Assembly (NCBI GenBank): GCA_942492055.1
Contig: CALODP010000016.1
Coordinates: 1-64,000 of the forward strand
Source: CALODP01 sp942492055
Lineage (GTDB): Bacteria > Bacteroidota > Ignavibacteria > Ignavibacteriales > Melioribacteraceae
Reading direction: 5' to 3'
Length of the DNA: 64,000 nt
Positions 51,462-60,872 of the stretch are shown one piece after another. The notes beneath the pieces are model-generated. The model was not told the origin of the DNA. It saw only the letters and a program-made list of their open reading frames with translations, and did no database searches. Both the position numbers and the translations under genes were made by a program. How positions within the stretch are numbered: the stretch's first letter is position 1; every line of letters begins with the position of its first letter.

Positions 51462-51860
51462 ATGCACAAAAAAAAGACGTTTCAGTTTGTTGATAGTAAC
51501 GGGACTCCGGTCGAATTGGAAAGTGTTGATTGGACTTTTGAAATAGAAGAGATCTTAACTAACCGTTTCGGGAAAGATGTCTTTCAGAAACTTAATTCGG
51601 GTGAAAGATTTGAATTTGATCTGAAGTTGAATGATATCGAAGAAGATTTCCCTCTTTTATTAGCCAATTCGGAAAATATTTCTTGGAAAAAACAAGACTA
51701 TGACAATTGCCTCAGAGTATATCATTTTTTTTTAACATACAAAAGGAATGCCTGGCTGAGGCAATTAGACTACGAAGGGAAAACTACTGTTTCAATACTT
51801 CGGAATGCAATGGAGCAGATGGAGAAGATATTGGAAAGTACATCGAAGAAAAGCTCTTAA
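51462..51860 (+). CDS. Tail assembly chaperone, upstream (G-type) product
   Basis: A 132-residue product of the 0 frame from ATG 51462, which follows a GAGGAAGAAG ribosome site. An upstream ATG at 51396 lies inside the previous gene and is not used. The position between the tail-tube candidate and the tape measure, and a slippery U UUU UUA in frame at 51728-51734, identify it as the shorter member of a G/GT tail-chaperone pair. Confidence 0.75.
   Translation: MHKKKTFQFVDSNGTPVELESVDWTFEIEEILTNRFGKDVFQKLNSGERFEFDLKLNDIEEDFPLLLANSENISWKKQDYDNCLRVYHFFLTYKRNAWLRQLDYEGKTTVSILRNAMEQMEKILESTSKKSS
51728..51734 (+). promoter_or_regulatory. Programmed -1 frameshift site (U UUU UUA)
   Basis: Within nine consecutive T, the heptamer TTTTTTA is aligned so that 0-frame codons are TTT (51729) and TTA (51732), exactly X XXY YYZ. 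The -1 frame stays open from here to 52009. A 5-bp hairpin TGCCT/AGGCA (51749-51763) lies 14 bases downstream and may help. Confidence 0.75.
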
Positions 51861-52009
51861 ATGATTTTTATCTGTTAAAGCTGTCCGAATTCGATCTAAA
51901 ATCTTACGAGTACCTAAAGAAAAATTATTGTTTGTGTAAGACCGTGCGTATTGCCGCATGTAAACAAGCCTACTATTTGTCAGAAAAGGAAAAAAGCCAA
52001 AAGAAATGA
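51734..52009 (+). CDS. Tail assembly chaperone, frameshift extension (T part of GT)
   Basis: This is the -1 frame continuing from the slippery site; it adds 91 residues (starting NIQKECLAEAIRLRRENY) to the first 91 residues of the upstream product, for a fusion of about 182. It ends with a 4-bp overlap onto the tape-measure start (52006), as in other siphophages. No good independent start codon or ribosome site precedes it, which supports expression by frameshifting. Confidence 0.75.
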   Translation, partial: NIQKECLAEAIRLRRENYCFNTSECNGADGEDIGKYIEEKLLNDFYLLKLSEFDLKSYEYLKKNYCLCKTVRIAACKQAYYLSEKEKSQKK

Positions 52010-54477
52010 GCGTTTCAAAAGAAATACAGTTTCGATTAACAATTGACGGAAAAGACTTCGAAGGAAAGTTACATGTAGCCAATGAGAGTTTGAAGGAAAT
52101 TCAAAAAAACTCTCAAGGTGTAACCAATAATATGTCCCACTGGGCCGGAATGGCTACCGGATTAAATCAGGCTCTTGAGTTGGTACAAAAAATCTATAGT
52201 GTAGCTAGTGAGCCATTGAAGATAGCCGGCGAATTCGAACAATTTACAGTTCAGTTGGAAGTCCTTTTGGGTGGAACCGAAAAAGCTCATTCCAGAATTT
52301 CGGAGCTTTCCGAATTTGCCGCTACAACCCCTTTTGAACTTCCCCAAGTTGTTAGAGCCAGTAAACAATTGGAAGTCCTTACAAAGGGAGCTCTATCAAC
52401 CGGAGACGGTCTTAGAATGGTAGGTGATGTTTCGGCCGGAGTCGGTGTTAATATAGATGAGTTGGCAATGTGGTTCGGAAGACTTTACGACGCTATTCAA
52501 TCGGGAAGACCGGCCGGAGAGGCTCTTATGAGGCTCCAGGAACTTGGTGCGATGAGCGGTAACGCAAGAGGCGAAATCGAAAGACTATCAAAAGCAAACG
52601 CCGATTCAACAATAATATGGAAACAGGTTACAGATGAGATGAAACGCTTTTCCGGTATGATGGAAAAGCAATCCGCAACTTTCGAAGGAAAGGTTTCTAA
52701 CCTTAAAGACGAATTTACTTTACTGCTAAGAGATGTCGGTAATATCATTATGCCGTTGGCTCAAACAATAGTTGGCGGTCTCAAATCAATATCGGGCGGT
52801 ATAAGGGAAATTCTTGGAGTAGAAGAAAAACTATCGGAAAAAATTCACGAATCACAATCCGAATATAATGCTTTGGTTAATCTTCTCAAGGATACAAACA
52901 CAAGTCAGGATACAAGAAGACAAATCATTGAAACTCTTAACAGCAAATATAAGGAATACCTGGGAAATCTGAATCTTGAAAAAGCAGCTATTGCAGATAT
53001 TGAAAAGATGCAATTAAAGGCTAATGAGGCTTTCAAAGAGAAAATAAAACTGGTTGCTGCTAAGGAACAATATCAAGAGCAAACATCTCAAATTACTGAG
53101 CTACAGAAAAGGATTTTCAATGCCCAAGTTCAACAAAGGAAAGAAAATGCGAGAGTAAATAAAGAATATGGCTCAGATTACGAAGGGAAAGAACGATTTA
53201 TTGAGTGGAACTATAAATACTACATTGAAGAATTGGAAAATGAAAAGGCCAAACTTGAAAAGGAATTCGAAGAATTCAACGCCTTTGTAAAATCTCAAGG
53301 GATTGATATTAATAAGAACAGTGAGGATGAAAAATCAGGCGAAAACGATGATGATGATGATGATTCAACTGGTAAAAATAAGGATGATAAAGAAAAAGCT
53401 ATTCAAAAACTCAACAGAATGCGTATTGAAAACATTGAAGATGAAAAGCAAAGGAAAATCAAACTTCTTGAATTTGAATACGAGCTGGAAAAGAAAAATA
53501 TCTTAAATACGGTCAAAGATAAAAAGATAGCGCAAGCCCAAGTAAAAGAATTAACGCTAAAGCATAACAATGAACTTGAGAAGCTCAAAAACTCTAAGGA
53601 TTATGACCCCAAAAAAGATGTTACAAAACTTCAAAAAATGCGTATAAAAAATATTCTGGATGAAAAGAAGAGGAAAATAGAACTTCTTAATCTGGAGTAT
53701 AAACTTGAAAAAGATAATATCACAAAAACCGTCAAAGACAAAAAGTTAGCACAAGCGCAAATAAAGGAACTAACCGTAAAGCATAACAGAGAACTGGCGA
53801 AACTAAATCAATATAGTTCGACCGGCCCGGTAAAAGTAGACGAAAGCCTAAAACCAAACCTACTACCGAGTATGGACGAGATGGAGACGCAATTTTCCGC
53901 ATTTAACACATTGATCTCGGCTAGTTCGGATGTGTTGCGCAGTGAAATGTCCGGAGCATGGGAAGAAGTATTCGGCAAAGCGAACAGCGTAATAGAAAAG
54001 ATAGGATTGAGATTCTTCGAAATGTTAGCAGACAGAGCCTTGCAAGACGCTATGAGTAGTCTGCTTTCCTCCGGAGGAAGTGGCGGAGAAGGCGGAAGCG
54101 ACGGAACAAATTTATTTAATGTTCTTTTAATGGCTCTTCCGTTTCTTGCAGAAGGCGCGGTAGTAACAAAGCCGACAATTGCCATGATCGGAGAAGACGG
54201 AGCAGAAGCCGTTATCCCTCTGAATAAACCTCATGGACGAGAAGCTTTGACAGATGTATTATCTCATAACTTATTAAAAGAAACTGTCCGAAATTACCCA
54301 GTTTCCAATCATGCAGCCTCGTATTATGATACTTCGAAACTGGAACAAGTTATCGGGGATAATTTGACAAACTTCGTTAGGGCGATGGAGAATAAGCAAT
54401 GGCATATTAAAGGAAATGACCTCTGGTCATTAAATAAAAATGTTGATCGGAAACGTAATGATTGGGAAATGGAATAA
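52006..54477 (+). CDS. Tail tape-measure protein
   Basis: An 823-residue protein. The N-terminal third has the tape-measure core (EFEQFTVQLEVLLGGTEKAH, ELSEFAATTPFELPQVVRAS). The middle is coiled coil with a poly-Asp patch and a 73-residue direct repeat (starting at 53407 and 53626: MRIENIEDEKQRKIKLLEFE against MRIKNILDEKKRKIELLNLE). Near residue 720 is the tape-measure C-terminal motif AMIGEDGAEAVIPLNKPHG. It sets tail length; at this size a tail of roughly 120 nm would be expected by the usual rule of about 0.15 nm per residue. Confidence 0.88.
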   Translation: MSVSKEIQFRLTIDGKDFEGKLHVANESLKEIQKNSQGVTNNMSHWAGMATGLNQALELVQKIYSVASEPLKIAGEFEQFTVQLEVLLGGTEKAHSRISELSEFAATTPFELPQVVRASKQLEVLTKGALSTGDGLRMVGDVSAGVGVNIDELAMWFGRLYDAIQSGRPAGEALMRLQELGAMSGNARGEIERLSKANADSTIIWKQVTDEMKRFSGMMEKQSATFEGKVSNLKDEFTLLLRDVGNIIMPLAQTIVGGLKSISGGIREILGVEEKLSEKIHESQSEYNALVNLLKDTNTSQDTRRQIIETLNSKYKEYLGNLNLEKAAIADIEKMQLKANEAFKEKIKLVAAKEQYQEQTSQITELQKRIFNAQVQQRKENARVNKEYGSDYEGKERFIEWNYKYYIEELENEKAKLEKEFEEFNAFVKSQGIDINKNSEDEKSGENDDDDDDSTGKNKDDKEKAIQKLNRMRIENIEDEKQRKIKLLEFEYELEKKNILNTVKDKKIAQAQVKELTLKHNNELEKLKNSKDYDPKKDVTKLQKMRIKNILDEKKRKIELLNLEYKLEKDNITKTVKDKKLAQAQIKELTVKHNRELAKLNQYSSTGPVKVDESLKPNLLPSMDEMETQFSAFNTLISASSDVLRSEMSGAWEEVFGKANSVIEKIGLRFFEMLADRALQDAMSSLLSSGGSGGEGGSDGTNLFNVLLMALPFLAEGAVVTKPTIAMIGEDGAEAVIPLNKPHGREALTDVLSHNLLKETVRNYPVSNHAASYYDTSKLEQVIGDNLTNFVRAMENKQWHIKGNDLWSLNKNVDRKRNDWEME

Positions 54478-56330
54478 TGGCTAAGATAAAATTCAAAAAC
54501 ATAAGAAAAGCCAAACACACCTTTTCTATTACTATCGATATTAAAAATGACGATTCACAATTAGAGTATGATTTCCATCTTATAAGTTTGGGTAATTTTG
54601 AATACGGGAACAGCAATAATAAGGAAACTATTTATTATCCCGCTAATGTAACTATTGATTTTACTATTGTTGGTTGCGGTGTAAAGCCGGTGGATCCTGT
54701 AACGCCAGAAAACGATTACGGCGATTATCTGGCCGCATATTACAGTTTTCTCGAAGATCTGAAATATTGTGAAACCGATGTAACGATTTATAAAGATGAT
54801 GAATTTTATTTCCAAGGTTTTATTGATCACCGGGATATTCACAGTAATTGGAAAGAGAAAAGTTTTTCGGTATTTGTTGTAAGTAATTTCGTCAAGCTAA
54901 AAGATATTATTCCAAGTGACAATCCTCTTGGGTATGATTTACACAATGGTGAAGAACTTGGGAGGAACGTTTTACACAGAGATATCATTATCGATTCTTT
55001 CGGATTGGTTTTTTCTCAACCATGTGCGTTGCATGTTACTTGCGATATTCGTGCGAAGACAACTTTTAAAGTCCTTGAAACCCCATGGATAGCAAACTTC
55101 AACTACTTTGGTATAAGTATAGGCTCCCTCTTTGGTCATAAGCGTGTAAAAATCAAGAACATGTTTGATCTGTTAAAGAGTATTTTCGACGCTTTCGGTC
55201 TAATATGCTTTTTTGAGGGACAAAATATATATCTTCAATCAAGATGGTATTTCCCCGGTTTACAAGTTGAATCAATTGATAAGAAAGATTTTATAAGCGG
55301 TCTTGAAATAGTAGGAAACACAAAGAAATTAAAAGGATTACAGCTTTTTGTTGAACTTAATATGGTCAATGACAACGCTGTTGAAACAACTATCGGAACG
55401 GTTGAAAAAGATAAGGACAAAAACTTAAAATATCCCGAAGAGGTCGAAATCGCCAGATTAGCTTTTGCCGGTGGTCGTCCTCCTCATCAACCGAATAATC
55501 ATTTCTGTATAGATCCGGTAATGATATTTGTTCCTGGGCATGTTGCCGGTCTGAATAATGAGCAATGGACGGAATGTTCAGATTTTTACCTTGTGTCAGA
55601 CAAATACGTCAGGGGTCCTCTTTGGAAAATAATCAAAGCAAAACTATGGTCGATCGTAAGTAAATCCAGAGTCGTTTATAAGGCCAAAATACGGGGAACG
55701 GATTGGATTAGCACTAATTATTACAATTTCGAAACAATACTTTCAATAGGATTCAGACCGAGAAAGTATGTCTTGGATTTTGATAATAACAACACTGTTA
55801 TAGAATTTGTCGAAGGCGGACAAGACGCTACGCTGGCGGTTCCGGAATCGGATTCGGTTAGTGAAGTTCCGGAACTATTGGAAATTGAAAATCTGGCATT
55901 ATATGACGGCGAAAGCTCAGATAGTCCCGTGGATTATGATGATTCATCCAATCAGCTTGAAAACGGAGAAGGAGTATTTGTAAAAAGCAGTATCCAAAAA
56001 CTAGAGTTTGACAGCCTTTACAATTCTCAAAAGAGCCTTGCGAAGACCTATAAGGGAACTACTCTTCAACTTACTGACACCAAAATATGGAATAGAGACC
56101 TTTATTACTATATCTATATGTTTGAATCCTTCGGGGATCAAAAGCCCGTCAACCCTTTTCCAACTACGAATGAACAAAACGGTGTCTGGAAAAAAGTTAT
56201 GGAAATCCCGGATCCAAGAGATAAGCAGAAAATATCTGTCTCTTTGAGAATACCGAACAACAAATCAGTTTTGTTTTATGTGGGAGTTGGCTTTAAGCAG
56301 GGAGAAAATCTTCCGGAGGTAATTCAATAA
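54477..56330 (+). CDS. Tail tip / baseplate protein, unknown family
   Basis: A 617-residue protein starting at the TAATG junction with the tape-measure stop. It is rich in beta-type and aromatic segments (FDLLKSIFDAFGLICFFEGQ) and has an acidic interdomain stretch (DGESSDSPVDYDDSSNQLEN). Position immediately after the tape measure fits a distal tail or tail-associated protein. No fold was recognised. It shares one base with the next start. Confidence 0.55.
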   Translation: MAKIKFKNIRKAKHTFSITIDIKNDDSQLEYDFHLISLGNFEYGNSNNKETIYYPANVTIDFTIVGCGVKPVDPVTPENDYGDYLAAYYSFLEDLKYCETDVTIYKDDEFYFQGFIDHRDIHSNWKEKSFSVFVVSNFVKLKDIIPSDNPLGYDLHNGEELGRNVLHRDIIIDSFGLVFSQPCALHVTCDIRAKTTFKVLETPWIANFNYFGISIGSLFGHKRVKIKNMFDLLKSIFDAFGLICFFEGQNIYLQSRWYFPGLQVESIDKKDFISGLEIVGNTKKLKGLQLFVELNMVNDNAVETTIGTVEKDKDKNLKYPEEVEIARLAFAGGRPPHQPNNHFCIDPVMIFVPGHVAGLNNEQWTECSDFYLVSDKYVRGPLWKIIKAKLWSIVSKSRVVYKAKIRGTDWISTNYYNFETILSIGFRPRKYVLDFDNNNTVIEFVEGGQDATLAVPESDSVSEVPELLEIENLALYDGESSDSPVDYDDSSNQLENGEGVFVKSSIQKLEFDSLYNSQKSLAKTYKGTTLQLTDTKIWNRDLYYYIYMFESFGDQKPVNPFPTTNEQNGVWKKVMEIPDPRDKQKISVSLRIPNNKSVLFYVGVGFKQGENLPEVIQ

Positions 56331-56692
56331 TGGCAACTGCTACCGGACTGATAAAAAGGTGTGAATATTTTCTTGTAATGGAGATTGTCGAGTTTAATAA
56401 TACATCCACAGGAACGATATATAATTTTCTCAAAGAAGATGAAGAGATTATCGAAATCGAAGTTCATGTTAAAAATGGATTCACCGGAGACAATCCTTCT
56501 CTAACTCTTAGGGCTAATACCGGGACTGAAATATTACCGTCAAAATATGTTGACTTATTATCCGCCGGATTCTACAGAAGAAGGGTTAATCTCCCCATTA
56601 GCGACGGAATTAACAATATAACAATAGCACTTAATAATACTGATAATGGACTTGGTTCTATTAGACTAACAATCAGGAGACAAATGAGATAA
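56330..56692 (+). CDS. Small tail protein
   Basis: A 120-residue beta-rich protein (IEIEVHVKNGFTGDNPSLTL, INNITIALNNTDNGLGSIRL). It is translationally coupled at both ends by one-base TAATG overlaps, between the tip protein and the fibre. It may be an adaptor or fibre-attachment protein. No family recognised. Confidence 0.6.
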   Translation: MATATGLIKRCEYFLVMEIVEFNNTSTGTIYNFLKEDEEIIEIEVHVKNGFTGDNPSLTLRANTGTEILPSKYVDLLSAGFYRRRVNLPISDGINNITIALNNTDNGLGSIRLTIRRQMR

Positions 56693-59600
56693 TGTTAAAA
56701 AAAATATTTTTACTAACCTTTAATATTCTTCTGACTTTCTCGGTTTTACGATGTCAATATATTTCCGATAAAGGAACTATGGAAACCGAATGGTCGGTAG
56801 GAAAAAGTATTCTGTTTTACGAAGAAAGCAGTCTTTCCGGAGAGGAATTACCTAATCCGGGAAATAATGATTTATTGACTTTGAGAAGCAAAAAGACTAT
56901 TCCCGAATATATCTCTTTGGGAGTCGCAAATCTTTTTATTATCAATAGCGATAATACAATATCCCTCAATCCGGTTATTCCTCTGGATAAGAATTATTTT
57001 GCAGATAATCCGCAAAAGAAATACCCGTTCTTCAACAGAGAAAGTAATTCTTGGAACCTTTATTCACGCGAAGAAATAATATCTTCTTTGGCTATTTCAT
57101 TGAATGATAATACGGATATATCAATAGGAAACAATCCCATTGCCGATAAAGATATTCTCTGCTATAACTCCACAACCAAGAGTTGGGAAAATATACACTT
57201 CAGCGATATTCCTTCCCGATTGGATCTTCCCTCAAAACAGTTTTGTATTGATAATTTTTTAACCAAAAGTGACGCTGCAAATACATACGCCAAAATTATA
57301 TCCGTAGTCAACGCAGACACATACACACGACAATCAATTAAAGATAGTTGCTTATCGGTAAGAACCAAAGGGAAAGTGGCTACTGCTCAAAGAGCGATTG
57401 AGGCGGATCATTCTGTCAATTCGGATAACGCAATGTCGGCTAATTATTCAGTTAAAAGCGGCCAGCTTCTTGATGATAGGCAATACGGACACATTGCTGA
57501 CGAATTCGGAACCGGTTTATTGCTTGAAGGAAATACTCTTTTCCTAAAGGACGTTTACGGGGAAATAGTTAATAATAGCGGTGTTGATTTGACCGATTTT
57601 AGTGGTGACCTGACAAAGGCTGACGCTTCTAATATTTATCTTTCCAAAACAGAAGCGTCCGGGAAATACTTATTAACAACCTCTGCTATAAACTCGGTTA
57701 ATGAGCTTAGAAATATGATTGCTGATAGTTGTGTTTCGATAAGAACCAAAGGTATCGTAGAGAATTCTGATACTTCCCAAATAGCCAAACGGGCGAATAA
57801 GGCTACTCTATTATTGGATGATGTAGGATATGGTTACAAGGCCGACGCTTTTGGTGTAGGGGTCACTCTGGACGGAAATAACGTCTATCTGAAAAACGTT
57901 TACGGGGATAAACTTACTGATAGCAAAATTGATCTCTCCGCCTTCAAGGGGGATTTAACAAAAGCGGAAGCAGATCAGTTATATCTTACAAATACCTCTG
58001 CTAATTCGGCCATTACTTATCTGAGATCTACCATTGCCGATAGTTGTTTATCAGTCAGAACCAAAGGGAAAGTAGCCAAATCAGCGAATTCCGAATTATT
58101 AAACGGAAAAAATGAAGACTATTTCCGTAATCCGGCTAATATGATTCAGAACGGTTCTTATCGTTTTGTTACTGATACTGAAAAGAATAATCTGAATACC
58201 GCATATAATCATACCCACATTCATAATAATATTTCTCAATTGAATGGGATTAACCAAAATCTATCGACTTCCGGAACCCCGAGCTTTGCCGGAGGATCAT
58301 TTTCCGGTAACATATCCATGGCAAATGGGAAATGGATAAAGTTCATTGATAAACGTACCGTGTATCCTACTGATATGGGGGGATTCTTATGGGATCTTAA
58401 TAATGATATAGCACAGATGTATGCGGTTCAACCGGCCAATGATGCTATTGATTTTGTTTTCAAGATAGGTGATAATACGAATTCTCAAGATAGATTTGTA
58501 TTCTTTATTGATGATTACAGAGGCGAAGACTACGACGTTTATCCTTTGAAAATGGATGGAACCAAAGCCGTTTTTGATGTGCCGGTTTCTCTTGAATCTT
58601 CATTGAATACGAATGTTGTCACAAACCTAAATGCCGACTTATTGGACGGAAAACAAGCTACTGAATTCGCTCTAAGCACTCAACTACATAGTCATTCTAA
58701 TAAAAGTATATTGGATGCTACGACGAGCCCTTTTACTACCGAATTAAAGAATAAATTGGACGGTGTAGAGTCGGGAGCAACCGGAGATATGACTCCGACG
58801 GAGATTTTAACCGCTCTTAAAACAGTAGATGGATACGGTTCGGGTTTAGATGCCTCTTACATTAACGGTATTTCGACGGCCAGGATGTTAGTTCAAAAGG
58901 CTGATATTCCTTCTGGGGCAGACTTAAACACCTATTCAACAACCGGTCTGTATCATCAAAACAGCAACGCTTATGCGGAAAGCGGAAGTAATTATCCTTT
59001 GAGTTGCGCCGGTATGCTTGAAGTGGTAAAAGACGGAGTAATGATTTATCAAAAATATCATCTCTACGGTGAGTTAAATAAGCTTTATACACGATGTTAT
59101 TATAATGGGGTTTGGAGTCAGTGGAGTAAACTTTGGAATGAAAACAACGATGGGAATGGTTCGGGATTGGACGCTGATCTTTTGGATGGTAGGCATGCCA
59201 GTTCCTTCGTTGCTTCGGTGGTTAATAGCGGAAATAAAATCCAGTATAAATCCGTTGTCGGAACCGTGTTATCGGAGGTAATTCCCAACTTTGCGGAGAA
59301 ATCGGCGGGGTTGGCTGATGGCAGATATGATTTTGGGATAGATGATAATATTACTGTTGTTGCAGACGAATCAAATGCGCTTTGGGATGCTCAAGAAACA
59401 CAATTATTTCATGCGGATGATTTCGGAGCAAAGCTTACAGCGAGTAACGGACAGATTGTTTTACAGAATGTTGCAGGACAAAACAAATCGTCTATAACCG
59501 TGCCTTATGCGGTGAACTCCGATCGTTTAAGTGGTTATGCAATGAGTGATATTATTTCCGAGCTGGCATTCAGAAGTAAGGGAACTACGACAGATGAAGC

Positions 59601-60453
59601 CTTAACCGATTGGAATGCTCAAGATAAGGCGGGAATATCTCAAAATAATATGATTCTTGGAAAGAATGCAAACGGCTTTAATCCAAATGACGCAAATTAC
59701 TACTATCCGGTAAACTTCAAATATAACGCTACGAGTAATATCACTCAGCTTGCTGTCCCTTATGTCAACATTTGGGGCGGAAGAACGATCTATATGCGGT
59801 CAAGATATCAAGGAGCTTGGAAAGAATGGACGAAGTTTTGGACGGATGCCATCGATGGAGCCGGTTCTGGGTTGGATGCTGATTTAATCGATGGGAAAAA
59901 CTCAACCGATTTTGTCGCTTCGATAGAAGTAAGTGGAAGCATGATAAAGGCTAAAGACATCGTGGGTAATGTGAAAGGAAGTTATGTGATCTCGGCGGTT
60001 TCACATGCGGATGAAGCGGACGAGGCTCTTTATGCTGAAGAGTCTGATGTGGCAACAAGAGTTGGAGTATTAACCCAAAATGATATTGGTACTATCTTAA
60101 GCGCAAATGGGACTAAGGTTGAATTAAAAAGTTCCTCTAAGGTTTTATCTTCGATTACGGTTCCGTATGCAACTAAAGCTAATTATGTCCTTGATGATGC
60201 CGGATACCAATTTCAAGCGGATGATTTCGGAGCCCAATTAAGCCTTGTTGGTAATACGTTAAAGCTCCAAAACGCAAGAGGTGATATGAAATCCTCTGTT
60301 GTACTCCCGACATGCGCAAAAGTACATATCGGATGTTATAGCGGAAGTCCTTCCAACTCAATAGGCGACATGGGGGATATTGCAGTAGATGAGGATTTAG
60401 GAAGTATATCAATAAAAGGTTACTGGGGATGGGTTCCGGTTTTTCAACATTAA
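56692..60453 (+). CDS. Tail fibre / receptor-binding protein with an N-terminal signal peptide
   Basis: A 1253-residue fibre. Its first 22 residues look like a Sec signal (KKIFLLTFNILLTFSVLRCQ, cleavage before Gln likely). Then come repeated shaft modules with RTKGKVA-type and DVYGE/NVYGD repeats. Two copies of a pyocin-knob-like stretch (GVWSQWSKLWNENNDGNGSG near 810; GAWKEWTKFWTDAIDGAGSG near 1050) each precede a DADLLDG motif. The C-terminus (GDIAVDEDLGSISIKGYWGW) is compact and probably the tip. The start is fixed by a TAATG overlap with the preceding gene, so the signal-like N-terminus is not an artefact of start choice. Confidence 0.85.
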   Translation: MLKKIFLLTFNILLTFSVLRCQYISDKGTMETEWSVGKSILFYEESSLSGEELPNPGNNDLLTLRSKKTIPEYISLGVANLFIINSDNTISLNPVIPLDKNYFADNPQKKYPFFNRESNSWNLYSREEIISSLAISLNDNTDISIGNNPIADKDILCYNSTTKSWENIHFSDIPSRLDLPSKQFCIDNFLTKSDAANTYAKIISVVNADTYTRQSIKDSCLSVRTKGKVATAQRAIEADHSVNSDNAMSANYSVKSGQLLDDRQYGHIADEFGTGLLLEGNTLFLKDVYGEIVNNSGVDLTDFSGDLTKADASNIYLSKTEASGKYLLTTSAINSVNELRNMIADSCVSIRTKGIVENSDTSQIAKRANKATLLLDDVGYGYKADAFGVGVTLDGNNVYLKNVYGDKLTDSKIDLSAFKGDLTKAEADQLYLTNTSANSAITYLRSTIADSCLSVRTKGKVAKSANSELLNGKNEDYFRNPANMIQNGSYRFVTDTEKNNLNTAYNHTHIHNNISQLNGINQNLSTSGTPSFAGGSFSGNISMANGKWIKFIDKRTVYPTDMGGFLWDLNNDIAQMYAVQPANDAIDFVFKIGDNTNSQDRFVFFIDDYRGEDYDVYPLKMDGTKAVFDVPVSLESSLNTNVVTNLNADLLDGKQATEFALSTQLHSHSNKSILDATTSPFTTELKNKLDGVESGATGDMTPTEILTALKTVDGYGSGLDASYINGISTARMLVQKADIPSGADLNTYSTTGLYHQNSNAYAESGSNYPLSCAGMLEVVKDGVMIYQKYHLYGELNKLYTRCYYNGVWSQWSKLWNENNDGNGSGLDADLLDGRHASSFVASVVNSGNKIQYKSVVGTVLSEVIPNFAEKSAGLADGRYDFGIDDNITVVADESNALWDAQETQLFHADDFGAKLTASNGQIVLQNVAGQNKSSITVPYAVNSDRLSGYAMSDIISELAFRSKGTTTDEALTDWNAQDKAGISQNNMILGKNANGFNPNDANYYYPVNFKYNATSNITQLAVPYVNIWGGRTIYMRSRYQGAWKEWTKFWTDAIDGAGSGLDADLIDGKNSTDFVASIEVSGSMIKAKDIVGNVKGSYVISAVSHADEADEALYAEESDVATRVGVLTQNDIGTILSANGTKVELKSSSKVLSSITVPYATKANYVLDDAGYQFQADDFGAQLSLVGNTLKLQNARGDMKSSVVLPTCAKVHIGCYSGSPSNSIGDMGDIAVDEDLGSISIKGYWGWVPVFQH

Positions 60454-60483
60454 TAGATTATCAATAAAACAAAGGAGTATGAT

Positions 60484-60777
60484 TTGAAAAAGATTTTATT
60501 CGTAATGATTTTGTTAATTGCTTCTGTTTGTTTCGGCCAAGAAACACAAAGTGATTCGCTTCTGGTGAAACAATATCAAGGAGATTTATCTCTAATTAAT
60601 GAGGAGGTTCTAAAGATCGAAAAGGAAATTGAGAAGCTCCGGAGTAATTACATCGAAGAGGTAAAAAAGAGACAACAACAACTTGCGACTTTACAAGGCG
60701 CAGGAAACTATATCTCACTGAAGTTAAAGCAAATTCAAACCTTATCCCCACCGGATAGCACGAAATACACTCCATAA
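60484..60777 (+). CDS. Exported small coiled-coil protein
   Basis: A 97-residue protein starting with TTG at 60484; GGAG lies 6 bases upstream, and the nearby ATG at 60479 is followed by a stop. The signal peptide MKKILFVMILLIASVCFGQ is cleaved before Gln. The mature part is a coiled coil (NEEVLKIEKEIEKLRSNYIE). It may be a spanin component, an anchor or an exclusion factor. Last gene of the prophage. Confidence 0.7.
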   Translation: MKKILFVMILLIASVCFGQETQSDSLLVKQYQGDLSLINEEVLKIEKEIEKLRSNYIEEVKKRQQQLATLQGAGNYISLKLKQIQTLSPPDSTKYTP

Positions 60778-60787
60778 TTCTTCCTAT

Positions 60788-60813
60788 AAGCCCGTTGAAA
60801 GACGGGCTTTCTT
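60788..60813 (+). terminator. Late-operon terminator
   Basis: AAGCCCGT and ACGGGCTT form a perfect 8-bp stem with a 6-base loop, followed by TCTT. It lies 11 bp after the last prophage gene. Confidence 0.85.
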
Positions 60814-60872
60814 AATTGTAAATGACATAGAATAATAAGTAGGAAATTGGTTAATTTTGAGGTGTGAAAAAG

